27,983 bases of DNA, from positions 1 through 27,983 of the IMG/VR virus record IMGVR_UViG_3300042502_000027. The stretch is one strand, 5' to 3'. The notes beneath the pieces were generated by a model that was not told where the DNA came from, ran no database searches, and saw only the letters and a list, made by a program, of their open reading frames with translations. Source of the stretch: a virus. Shown piece after piece: positions 1 through 5,327 of the stretch (the stretch's first letter is position 1; the number at the start of each line of letters is the position of its first letter). Both the position numbers and the translations under genes were made by a program.

Positions 1-519
1 CGGTTGCACAATCGTCAGATGGAATTCTTTGATCCAATCGCGTGACATTCCCTGCGTGTACGCAAGCGCGTAAATCTTGAGCTGTGTCGAGTCCTCAGAC
101 ACATAGCCTTTGCCGGTCTTGAGATCAGTGACATAGACCTTGCCTGACTGCATGGAGTAACCCACGACATCGGCAGTGCCGCCCACTTGGATGTATTCAG
201 CAGACTGATACTTGACTGGGTACTCGACATTCATTTTTTCTGTTAAGCCTTCGATATTCCAAATCTCGTTCAGGTAGTCGAGTGCCATCTGACAATCGTC
301 AGCGTCCAAGATCACGCCTTCAATCTCCTCGCCAACAAATTTCATGGGATCGGTGTCGAGCTGGTAGCAAGTCTCGGCCAGCGCGTGAATGGCAGTGCCA
401 AGCTGCGCGGCTTCACCTGATGGGCGTTGCGGTACTTGAGCGCAGAGCTTGACCGAGCCAGGACACGCTATCCACCGTGAGCTTGCTGATGGTCTTAGTC
501 TGCGTTGTTTTGTTGCCAT
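1..519 (-). CDS. RecB/Cas4-like PD-(D/E)XK nuclease, DUF2800 family (partial, C-terminus missing)
   Basis: The first 173 residues are visible and the gene runs off the left edge. The N-terminus carries the DUF2800-type pattern R-P-S-A-S-S-R-W-I-A-C-P-G-S (residues 9-22). Next come GTAIHALAE (H45), GGTADVVGY (D117) and VTDLKTGKG (D132-x-K134), then STQLKIYALAY (Q146 and Y150). The H, D, D-x-K and Q-x3-Y series is the RecB/Cas4 nuclease core, so a DNA exonuclease role in recombination or replication is expected. The ATG at 519 gives the family-typical N-terminus, and the frame is open for all 173 codons to the edge. It overlaps the end of the upstream 76-residue gene by 25 bases and belongs to the left-reading group with the RuvC-like resolvase. 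The catalytic core is seen; the biological role is inferred. Confidence 0.85.
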   Translation of the reverse strand, partial: MATKQRRLRPSASSRWIACPGSVKLCAQVPQRPSGEAAQLGTAIHALAETCYQLDTDPMKFVGEEIEGVILDADDCQMALDYLNEIWNIEGLTEKMNVEYPVKYQSAEYIQVGGTADVVGYSMQSGKVYVTDLKTGKGYVSEDSTQLKIYALAYTQGMSRDWIKEFHLTIVQP

Positions 520-725
520 GTGTCTCTTTCTAAGTGATGGTCATTGATGATGATCTGATACGCCAACTGCCTTACCTCATGGCTGACAGCGTGTCCAAGG
601 TCTTCGGGGTCTAGGATGCGCTTTAAGAGCACCACCTTGTCCTGATTGGCTTTGCGTTGCGCCTCGAGCTGAGTGCCCAGCCAGATGATGTGCTCGCGCA
701 TGACTTGTCTCTCTTTATCTTGCAT
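495..725 (-). CDS. Small hypothetical protein between RuvC-like and DUF2800 genes
   Basis: This 76-residue, soluble, charged protein has no family I recognise. Its composition is helix-friendly (MREHIIWLGTQLEAQRK and a leucine/valine pattern around residues 30-55), and it ends in a polar tail. It starts 11 bases inside the end of the RuvC-like gene and ends 25 bases inside the start of the nuclease gene, which fits translational coupling in one left-reading operon. The overlaps are larger than the 1-4 bases usual here, which lowers confidence slightly. A role accessory to the nuclease or resolvase is only a guess from position. Confidence 0.6.
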   Translation of the reverse strand: MQDKERQVMREHIIWLGTQLEAQRKANQDKVVLLKRILDPEDLGHAVSHEVRQLAYQIIINDHHLERDTWQQNNAD

Positions 726-1188
726 TGCGAATCCCCCACATTGCGATCAGCGTTGCCTCGGCTCGGCCATCGTCTTTGACGCGCTTGAAGTATTCCGACA
801 TGGCGGGGAATAACTCAATGGCACGCTGTCTGGATGCGTCTTTGCCTGCGGCCTTGCCCATGGCCTTAGTCCATGTGGCTGGTGCAACATAGGTCACTGG
901 CACACTGAGTCCGGCCAGCACACCTTCAACGACACCAAGGCTGCGGCCAAAGCCAAACATGGCGGTTACGCCTTGACCTGGCCGCGCCGCTGGACGCTCC
1001 ACAATGGCTAAATCTGGCTTGAGAGACTCAATCAAATGAGCCAGCAAATTGGGTGAGACCTGTCGTTTGGTCTTTTTGTTGATGTCCACCGTCAGCGTTG
1101 GCATATCGTGTACCGATAGCAACTGGCCGTCTACCAACACCGCTATAGCGCCGTTTAAGCCGCAGTCAATTCCGATGGTTCTAATCAT
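715..1188 (-). CDS. RuvC-like Holliday junction resolvase / RNase H-fold nuclease
   Basis: This 157-residue protein has the RuvC layout. IGIDCGLNGA supplies the first acidic residue (D8), IVERP the second (E64), and the C-terminal DDGRAEATLIAMWG the last group (D139/D140 and E144). The segment AMFGFGRSLGVVEGVLAG matches the RuvC region that packs against the core. These enzymes cut four-way junctions, and in phages they resolve recombination or replication branches before packaging. Length is typical (about 150-170). The ATG at 1188 overlaps the stop of the upstream HTH gene (ATGA). It lies upstream of a RecB-like nuclease in the same operon, which fits a recombination/replication module. Confidence 0.88.
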   Translation of the reverse strand: MIRTIGIDCGLNGAIAVLVDGQLLSVHDMPTLTVDINKKTKRQVSPNLLAHLIESLKPDLAIVERPAARPGQGVTAMFGFGRSLGVVEGVLAGLSVPVTYVAPATWTKAMGKAAGKDASRQRAIELFPAMSEYFKRVKDDGRAEATLIAMWGIRNAR

Positions 1189-1439
1189 TTGACGGCCTCA
1201 TCCATGGCCTTGTTGAGCATCGTCATGCGTGCTGACACCAGCGCATCCGCTGCCTGCTCCAAGCGCACCACGGTGCTGTAAAGTGGCTCTGTGATGCCGT
1301 TCTGCCAGCGACTGATCTGAGCCTGATTGATCTCGGCCACGCGGGACAGATCGGACATCTTGAATCCGGCAGCCTCTACCTTGTGCTTGATGTCCAGAAT
1401 TGCTTGTTGTGCTATTTTCATGCGTAGAATGTTAACCAT
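1185..1439 (-). CDS. Small Cro/CI-type helix-turn-helix regulator
   Basis: This 84-residue protein has a lambda-repressor-like HTH at about residues 27-60: MSDLSRVAEIN, then the recognition helix region QAQISRWQNG, followed by TEPLYSTVVRLEQAADAL. It has no peptidase or dimerisation extension, so it resembles Cro or other single-domain regulators. It is the first gene of the left-reading group and faces the 190-base control region, so the obvious inference is that it binds there and regulates one or both divergent operons. The start is uncertain: ATG at 1439 gives this length, while ATG at 1421 gives 78 residues. Neither has a convincing Shine-Dalgarno sequence. A TTGACC/TAACAT promoter candidate at 1429-1458 would make the 1421 start nearly leaderless. 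Confidence 0.8.
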   Translation of the reverse strand: MVNILRMKIAQQAILDIKHKVEAAGFKMSDLSRVAEINQAQISRWQNGITEPLYSTVVRLEQAADALVSARMTMLNKAMDEAVK

Positions 1440-1458
1440 GTTTTGTGGAGATGGTCAA
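1429..1458 (-). promoter_or_regulatory. Candidate promoter for the HTH/RuvC/nuclease operon
   Basis: On the minus strand TTGACC (1458-1453) and TAACAT (1434-1429) are separated by 18 bases. This resembles a sigma70 promoter, with five of six matches at -35 and a moderate -10. Transcription would begin around 1421-1424, after the ATG at 1439 and at the ATG at 1421, so it fits only if the shorter, nearly leaderless start is used. It is a weak call from spacing and consensus alone. Confidence 0.3.
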
Positions 1459-1467
1459 GTTTAAGGC

Positions 1468-1498
1468 AAAAAAAGAGGGTTGACTCACGCCAACCCTC
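1468..1498 (-). terminator. Intrinsic terminator reading leftward in the control region
   Basis: GAGGGTTG (1475-1482) and CAACCCTC (1491-1498) form a perfect 8-bp stem with an 8-base loop. On the minus strand the stem is followed directly by seven T residues (A run at 1468-1474). That is the classic intrinsic terminator arrangement for leftward transcription. On the plus strand there is no T run after the stem. No minus-strand gene lies just to its right, so it would end either a short leader/small RNA or antisense transcription entering from the early operon. Confidence 0.65.
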
Positions 1499-1529
1499 AA
1501 GGCAACTGCCGGAAAGCATGACACCGGCA
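1468..1529 (-). ncRNA. Candidate small RNA: two hairpins ending in an intrinsic terminator
   Basis: Read leftward, a TACAAT -10-like box (1540-1535) is followed by hairpin 1 (CTGCCGG 1530-1524 with CCGGCAG 1512-1506, 11-base loop). Hairpin 2 follows, with a GAGGGTTG/CAACCCTC stem and seven T residues. This gives a roughly 60-nucleotide unit shaped like a bacterial small RNA. The -35 is poor (TTTAGT), and the predicted start falls within the first arm of hairpin 1. The structure is seen in the sequence; expression as an RNA is inference. Alternatives are an attenuator, or operators plus an insulating terminator. Confidence 0.35.
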
Positions 1530-1530
1530 G
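1506..1530. repeat. Perfect inverted repeat in the divergent control region
   Basis: CTGCCGG at 1506-1512 and CCGGCAG at 1524-1530 are perfect inverted copies separated by 11 bases. It could be an operator for the adjacent HTH regulator or the first stem of the candidate leftward small RNA. The arms are GC-rich in an otherwise AT-leaning spacer, so chance occurrence is less likely. Confidence 0.5.
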
Positions 1531-1573
1531 AGGGATTGTAAGGGATGGAATACCTGACTAAATCGCATGGTAT

Positions 1574-1601
1574 TTGACAGATTTGGAAATATTGATATGA
1601 T
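1574..1601 (+). promoter_or_regulatory. Sigma70-type promoter for the rightward early genes
   Basis: A perfect TTGACA (-35) at 1574-1579 is followed after 16 bases by TATGAT (-10, five of six) at 1596-1601. Transcription would start near 1608, about 22 bases before the first early gene. The spacer holds ATTTGGAAAT (1581-1590), an imperfect palindrome that could serve as an operator. This is the best promoter match noticed in the window and implies use of host RNA polymerase for the early genes. Confidence 0.7.
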
Positions 1602-1629
1602 TACTTCGTCAACAACCTGAAAGGCTTTT

Positions 1630-1770
1630 ATGAACCACACACAACACGCATTCACCGTAGAGGCGCACCGCCGCCTCTCCAAACGCGCAGAGGCAGCCTT
1701 TGACTACCTGCTGTGCCTCGCCATCGGCACTGGCTTGGCTGCACTGCTTGTCGCATGGTGGTCGGCATGA
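1630..1770 (+). CDS. Small single-pass membrane protein, first early gene
   Basis: This 46-residue protein has a charged N-terminal half (EAHRRLSKRAEAAFD) and a hydrophobic C-terminal segment at about residues 27-45 (YLLCLAIGTGLAALLVAWW), so it should span the inner membrane once. The ATG at 1630 has GAAAGG at 1619-1624 with 5-base spacing and lies about 22 bases after the predicted transcription start. Its stop overlaps the next start (ATGA). It is not recognised. As the promoter-proximal early gene it may act on the host envelope, but that is only inference. Confidence 0.65.
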   Translation: MNHTQHAFTVEAHRRLSKRAEAAFDYLLCLAIGTGLAALLVAWWSA

Positions 1771-2003
1771 ATAACCCACCAGCATTTCCAGTTCAAAGCG
1801 TTTACATAGAAGACCAAGAAACAAATTCAAGAGGCATGAGTCTGCGTGACTACTTTGCTGCCAAGGCAATGCAGATCATGTGGGACGCCTATGACAAGGG
1901 GTATTGCGGCCTGAACAACAACGACGCGCCAAACGTGGAAATCATCGCGGCTGGCTCCTACTCAATGGCAGACGCAATGCTGAAAGCGAGAGAGCAAGAA
2001 TGA
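1767..2003 (+). CDS. Conserved small phage protein with the GMSLRDYFAAKAMQ motif
   Basis: This 78-residue protein contains GMSLRDYFAAKAMQ near the middle and ends ADAMLKAREQE. The combination is familiar from many uncharacterised early or accessory phage proteins of Gram-negative hosts, and function is unknown. The ATG at 1767 is chosen because it overlaps the upstream stop as ATGA and gives the usual N-terminus before PPAFP. An in-frame extension to 1713 would run through the previous gene and is unlikely. The predicted protein is soluble and mainly helical. Confidence 0.75.
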   Translation: MNNPPAFPVQSVYIEDQETNSRGMSLRDYFAAKAMQIMWDAYDKGYCGLNNNDAPNVEIIAAGSYSMADAMLKAREQE

Positions 2004-2023
2004 ATAACCCAAAGGAGAAAACC

Positions 2024-2293
2024 ATGTCACAGACAATGCAAATGGAAATTGACCGCGCTGTCAATAAGTTCACGCCACCCATGGAAGTGGGCGGTGGATT
2101 TCTCACCCGCGATGAATACGCCAAGTTTGCGCGTATGGCAGTCACCGAGGGCACATTGATCGGATGGGCGCACGCGGAGAACATGACACGCGAAAGAATG
2201 CAACGCAAGATCACCGAGCTGGAGCATGAGGTCAGCATACTGCGTGACCGCGTGAAAGATGTCGAGATGGAATTGCTGGCGACTCAAAAATGA
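2024..2293 (+). CDS. Hypothetical early protein with C-terminal coiled coil
   Basis: This 89-residue protein is not a family I can name. The middle (GGGFLTRDEYAKFARMAVTEG) looks globular. The last 35 residues (RKITELEHEVSILRDRV and on) have a leucine/valine heptad pattern typical of a coiled coil, suggesting dimerisation. The ATG at 2024 is preferred because AAAGGAG sits at 2011-2017 at good spacing. An alternative in-frame ATG at 2000, overlapping the previous stop, would add eight residues. The stop overlaps the next start (ATGA at 2290). Confidence 0.7.
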   Translation: MSQTMQMEIDRAVNKFTPPMEVGGGFLTRDEYAKFARMAVTEGTLIGWAHAENMTRERMQRKITELEHEVSILRDRVKDVEMELLATQK

Positions 2294-2496
2294 GAAAGCT
2301 CAACTGGACACCCCCACACGGCACAAAGATCACATGGCCAACCATTCATGTGTTTGATGCCGCATTCACACCAACCAGAGGCGCTGATGTGCAGGCAATT
2401 TGGCGCAGATACGGTTGGACACCACGCTTTGGCAACGCGCCAGCGGTTGACGAACCCATCCACAAATCCAAGGTGCTGCGCGTATGGAAACCATAA
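2290..2496 (+). CDS. Small hypothetical early protein
   Basis: This 68-residue basic protein is rich in Trp, Pro and Arg (WTPPHGTKITWPTIHVF, AIWRRYGWTPRFGNAP) and ends KVLRVWKP. No transmembrane segment or known motif is evident. The repeated W-T-P and the basic charge could suit nucleic-acid or protein binding, but nothing is diagnostic. It is coupled to both neighbours: its start overlaps the upstream stop by 4 bases, and its last 13 bases contain the start of the next gene. Confidence 0.65.
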   Translation: MRKLNWTPPHGTKITWPTIHVFDAAFTPTRGADVQAIWRRYGWTPRFGNAPAVDEPIHKSKVLRVWKP

Positions 2497-2594
2497 TTAA
2501 CTTTTTGCTTGTGGCGGTGCTCTCCATCACAATCACGCTACTGGTGATCTTTTGCGTCATCAAATTTCTGCTGGACCAGACCGAGGACAAATAG
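2484..2594 (+). CDS. Very small membrane protein
   Basis: This 36-residue protein consists almost entirely of one hydrophobic helix (about residues 4-30, INFLLVAVLSITITLLVIF and on), flanked by a short polar start and an acidic tail (DQTEDK). The ATG at 2484 lies inside the end of the preceding gene, and the stop at 2592-2594 directly abuts the next ATG. The tight packing supports a real gene. It is probably an inner-membrane peptide of the early operon, with unknown function. Confidence 0.55.
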   Translation: METIINFLLVAVLSITITLLVIFCVIKFLLDQTEDK

Positions 2595-2747
2595 ATGGCA
2601 CGCCCAAAGACAGAGTTGACCACCAACCCCAAAATCATAGGGGCGCGGTTGACGCAGGAGCAATTCAAAGAATGGCGCAAACTGGGTGGCGGCCTGTGGC
2701 TGCGAAAGTATTTGATTGAGAGTGCTGAGAAAAGGAAAAAGCAATGA
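2595..2747 (+). CDS. Small basic protein, possible ribbon-helix-helix DNA-binding type
   Basis: This 50-residue protein reads ARPKTELTTNPKIIGARLTQEQFKEW and so on, then GGGLWLRKYLIESAEKRKK. The order is a basic N-terminus, a short beta-like stretch (KIIGARLT), then two helices, the second beginning near a G-x-W-L-R segment. This resembles the CopG/Arc ribbon-helix-helix pattern of small repressors, though the match is by shape and not by a decisive motif. The start follows the upstream stop without a gap, and the stop overlaps the next ATG (ATGA). It may be an early transcription regulator. Confidence 0.6.
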   Translation: MARPKTELTTNPKIIGARLTQEQFKEWRKLGGGLWLRKYLIESAEKRKKQ

Positions 2748-3031
2748 AATCACTTAGCAAACTACATCAAGAGGCAATCACCCAAGCCCAAAACGAAACC
2801 GATCAAAACAAAGCAGCGGCGATGGCGATGATTGAGAAGCCAATTGAGATGATTAAGGCCATCATGCTCAAGCATGAATTGGCGGTCATCGAGGTGATGC
2901 GTGAGTTGCATGAGTCCCGTGAAGCGGCAGTCAGGGCAGAGCGTGAAGCCTGTGCAAAGTTGTGTGAGGATGGAATTGTTAAAGGCGGTGAAGTGTTTGC
3001 GGCAAAAATCAGAGCAAGGGGAAACACATGA
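2744..3031 (+). CDS. Hypothetical helical early protein (AEREACAKLCE motif)
   Basis: This 95-residue, almost fully helical protein has a long amphipathic region and a C-terminal motif AVRAEREACAKLCEDG, then AAKIRARG. That motif recurs at the ends of many short phage proteins of unknown function, often downstream of varied N-terminal parts. It has no membrane segment. The ATG at 2744 overlaps the previous stop and AAAAGGAAAAAG lies just upstream. The end overlaps the next gene by 4 bases. Confidence 0.7.
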   Translation: MKSLSKLHQEAITQAQNETDQNKAAAMAMIEKPIEMIKAIMLKHELAVIEVMRELHESREAAVRAEREACAKLCEDGIVKGGEVFAAKIRARGNT

Positions 3032-3285
3032 GCAAAGACACAAGATGGGACAGAAGCATAGAGACTTTCTCAGATGAGCAACTTTTATTTGAGTTGGTCA
3101 GACGCAATGGTTTTCAACGAGCCGCTAAGAAGACAGAGTATTGGGGAAAGGGATGGGTCACAAGTGTTGTCGGCATTGGCAAAGACCACAGCGTATCCAT
3201 CACTATGGACAGAGATGACTTCAAAGAGTTGTCTGTGTTGGCGGTTGTTGGGTTTCAAGACAAACTCAAGGAGAAGAACACATGA
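3028..3285 (+). CDS. Small hypothetical early protein
   Basis: This 85-residue soluble protein is not recognised. It shows an acidic N-terminal helix (TFSDEQLLFELVRRNGF), a basic middle with KKTEYWGKGW, a beta-like stretch (TSVVGIGKDHSVSITMDRD) and a short C-terminal helix. It begins with an ATGA overlap and ends with a 4-base overlap with the next gene. A frame running alongside it (3074-3322) is discarded because it lacks the coupled start. Confidence 0.65.
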   Translation: MSKDTRWDRSIETFSDEQLLFELVRRNGFQRAAKKTEYWGKGWVTSVVGIGKDHSVSITMDRDDFKELSVLAVVGFQDKLKEKNT

Positions 3286-3443
3286 AATACGAAGACATAA
3301 AAGACTTCTATCAACGCTGTGAAGAACACCCTGACCATCAAAACGGCATCATATGCAACTCAATGATTCAACAGCGGTTGCATGAAGAAATTGACGAACT
3401 GCGTGAGTTCATTGAACAGCAACTCAAGGAACGCAATACTTGA
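3282..3443 (+). CDS. Small acidic helical hypothetical protein
   Basis: This 53-residue protein has an N-terminal part KYEDIKDFYQRCEEHPDHQNG and a C-terminal amphipathic helix (LHEEIDELREFIEQQL). Its heptad pattern suggests oligomerisation. The ATG at 3282 follows a GGAGAAG Shine-Dalgarno (3270-3276) and overlaps the previous stop as ATGA. The stop at 3441-3443 overlaps the TTG start of the next gene. No function can be assigned. Confidence 0.65.
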   Translation: MKYEDIKDFYQRCEEHPDHQNGIICNSMIQQRLHEEIDELREFIEQQLKERNT

Positions 3444-3808
3444 AATCCGCAAGACTGCCCAAGGTAATTGACTTACTCCAGCGCACAGCCTGCACAGCGC
3501 CAGAGCTGGCGGCCAAGGTGTACTGCACCGAGAGGTCAGCGCAGCAGATGATCAACCGTCTGCGACTCGCTGGCACTGTCCACATACAAGAGTGGCGCAG
3601 ATCGGGCAGAGTGCTGGTGGCGGTGTACCGCTATGGCATCGGCACTGATGCCGTCAAACCTCCACCACTGACACCCATGGAGAGGTTGCGTAGATTCAGA
3701 GAGCGCGAGACATTGGACGATAAGGCTTTCCGCTTGGCAAGGGAAAGAGGCAAGAGGTTAAAGCCACGGCGTGATCCGCTGGTGGCTGCACTGTTTGGAG
3801 ATAAGTGA
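3440..3808 (+). CDS. Winged-helix-like putative DNA-binding protein (TTG start)
   Basis: This 122-residue basic protein has residues 5-65 forming a likely winged helix. IDLLQRTACTAPELAAKVYC provides the first helices, TERSAQQMINRLRLAG the recognition helix, and VHIQEWRRSGRVLVAVYRYG a beta wing. The C-terminal half is Arg-rich (MERLRRFRERETLDDKAF and on) and may contact DNA non-specifically. The start is TTG at 3440, overlapping the previous stop as TTGA with AAGGA upstream; no ATG precedes the domain. It is a candidate early-to-late transcription regulator by position near the end of the early operon, though target and role are unproven. Confidence 0.75.
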   Translation: MKSARLPKVIDLLQRTACTAPELAAKVYCTERSAQQMINRLRLAGTVHIQEWRRSGRVLVAVYRYGIGTDAVKPPPLTPMERLRRFRERETLDDKAFRLARERGKRLKPRRDPLVAALFGDK

Positions 3809-3948
3809 TGATTGACAAAGAAAAACTCAAAGCATTTTTGATTGAAATGCTTGATGAGGCAAATGAAGTACAAGTCGCATCCGGTGAAACACCGTCAGCG
3901 CAGGAGGCCATAAATCAAATTATTGATTGGCTTGATGAAGATCAATAA
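3808..3948 (+). CDS. Last early gene, very small acidic protein
   Basis: This 46-residue acidic protein (IDKEKLKAFLIEMLDEANEV, then AINQIIDWLDEDQ) forms two probable amphipathic helices. The ATG at 3808 shares its A with the previous stop (TGATG). The stop at 3946-3948 lies inside the end of the opposing late gene, so the two operons overlap tail to tail by 7 bases. The function is not recognised. Coupling and a consistent helical pattern support a real gene. Confidence 0.6.
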   Translation: MIDKEKLKAFLIEMLDEANEVQVASGETPSAQEAINQIIDWLDEDQ

Positions 3949-3960
3949 TCTTCTTTTTTC
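3919..3960 (+). terminator. Terminator-like hairpin at the collision of early and late operons
   Basis: ATTATTGAT (3919-3927) and ATCAATAAT (3941-3949) form a perfect 9-bp stem around a 13-base loop. Rightward it is followed by CTTCTTTTTTC, a U-rich tract ending early transcripts. Leftward it is followed by TTGATTTAT, which is weaker. The stem contains the stop codons of both converging genes. It is AT-rich, so efficiency is uncertain, but location and T-tract support a shared terminator. Confidence 0.5.
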
Positions 3961-5324
3961 AGGATGCCGCCTTTGGTAATGCCACCGGCATAAGCCTGTC
4001 CTCTGATAATTAAGTCTCTGGCGCTTTCTGGAGAGATACCCAATCTGGTTGCTGTCTCACCAATTTGTTGCGCCAGCAACTCTAGCTTTGGCGCACCAAT
4101 AGGTGAAGTCACTCCGGTTGCGCCTGATCCAGCGCCCCAAATAACAGCTTGTGCAGGCACTGCCTCAAGCTCCATAGGTTGCGCCACTTTCTGATTGAAC
4201 CACGGTCCAAGCGCAACCATCTCAGGCACTGACGCGCTGGCCTTTGGTATTGTTTGAACGCCCTTAGAGGTTGTTGCGCCACGCACATCAGGCAAACCTA
4301 CCAATCGTGACCAGTGTGCGTCTCCAACCGGCCATTGCGTTTGAAAGCCTGTCTCTGGCACACCAGACGCATGGATATAGCTTGGCACTTTGGCAGAGTC
4401 CATGTCCAGCAATCCACCGGCTAAATACTTGCCCATTGGACCGGCCTGCGCGGTGCTGTGATATGGATGGCCGATAACGCCAGCCAGTTCTGGAGGAAAA
4501 TTCTTTCCTCGTTTCTTTTCAGAAATACCGCCAAAAGTTCGGAAGTCTTCAAATCTTCCCATGGTGTCCATCATGTTGGCGGCAGTACCACGGTTTAATT
4601 CGGTGAGCACCTCGCTGCCAGGACTTGACATCCCTGTCAGTGCATTGAATTTGTTGTACTCGCCAATAGCTTTGTCAGCGCCATATATATCAACAAATCG
4701 CTGATATAGCGGGTCCATGGTGTACCAAGATGCCATGCCTTTGTACAGTTCTGGCTGCTGCTTTGCCTCGGCCACAATGTCTTGCAAACGCTGCACATTG
4801 CGCGGATTCATAACCTGTGGCGCGTGCTTTGCACCTTTAGGATTGGCGGCAGTTCTAAACGGTACATCAGTGATATTGCCAGCGCGAGTGCCTTGCTGAG
4901 AGATGTCAAATAAGTCCTGTCTGGTCACGCCAAACAATTGTTTCATCAGAGGGTTTTCTGTAGCCACACGGCTTGTTGCCTCTTGCACCAATTCACGCGG
5001 GTTTTTATAGATATCAGGAAAAGCAATGCGTGATGGATTCATCACGGTAGCAATCTTCTTAGTGATGCCAGCAGGCGCAAACGACATTGGACCAGACATT
5101 GTCATGTTGACAAGTTCATCGAAAGCCGCCTGATCAGTGACCTTGATGGGATTCTTTTTATCTGCAAATGCGCGAGCATTTAATTCTCTAAATTTGTCTC
5201 TGGATTGCTCCATATTCGACACGCCAGATTGCAATAAGCCGCCAATGCCTTGCAAAGCCTGCGTCCTGTTTGGGTCTTGCAGATAACCCAAAATATCGCC
5301 AAGTAATCCAGTTTCTTTTGCCAT
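3942..5324 (-). CDS. Last late gene: ejection-module protein with enzyme-like conserved core
   Basis: This 460-residue protein starts with a virion-protein-like region (LLGDILGYLQDPNRTQALQGIGGLLQSG) and ends with a hydrophobic/helical tail. Residues about 195-410 hold dense motifs: KGMASWYTMDPLYQRF, GMSSPGSEVLTELNRGT, GHPYHSTAQAGPMGKYL, WPVGDAHWSRLVGLPDVRG and PAQAVIWGAG. Such invariant-looking His, Ser, Glu, Arg and Trp motifs suggest an enzyme, not a plain structural protein. I have a memory of similar phage sequences of unknown function and cannot name the reaction. It follows four other internal-virion proteins in the operon, so delivery with the DNA is a reasonable inference. It ends in a 7-base overlap with the last early gene. 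Confidence 0.75.
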   Translation of the reverse strand: MAKETGLLGDILGYLQDPNRTQALQGIGGLLQSGVSNMEQSRDKFRELNARAFADKKNPIKVTDQAAFDELVNMTMSGPMSFAPAGITKKIATVMNPSRIAFPDIYKNPRELVQEATSRVATENPLMKQLFGVTRQDLFDISQQGTRAGNITDVPFRTAANPKGAKHAPQVMNPRNVQRLQDIVAEAKQQPELYKGMASWYTMDPLYQRFVDIYGADKAIGEYNKFNALTGMSSPGSEVLTELNRGTAANMMDTMGRFEDFRTFGGISEKKRGKNFPPELAGVIGHPYHSTAQAGPMGKYLAGGLLDMDSAKVPSYIHASGVPETGFQTQWPVGDAHWSRLVGLPDVRGATTSKGVQTIPKASASVPEMVALGPWFNQKVAQPMELEAVPAQAVIWGAGSGATGVTSPIGAPKLELLAQQIGETATRLGISPESARDLIIRGQAYAGGITKGGILKKEDY

Positions 5325-5327
5325 GAT

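Noticed and set aside
15-230. Minus-strand frame beginning SSTQSSISLL near the left edge
   Set aside because: It is out of frame with the DUF2800 nuclease, whose complete RecB-like motifs cover the same bases.
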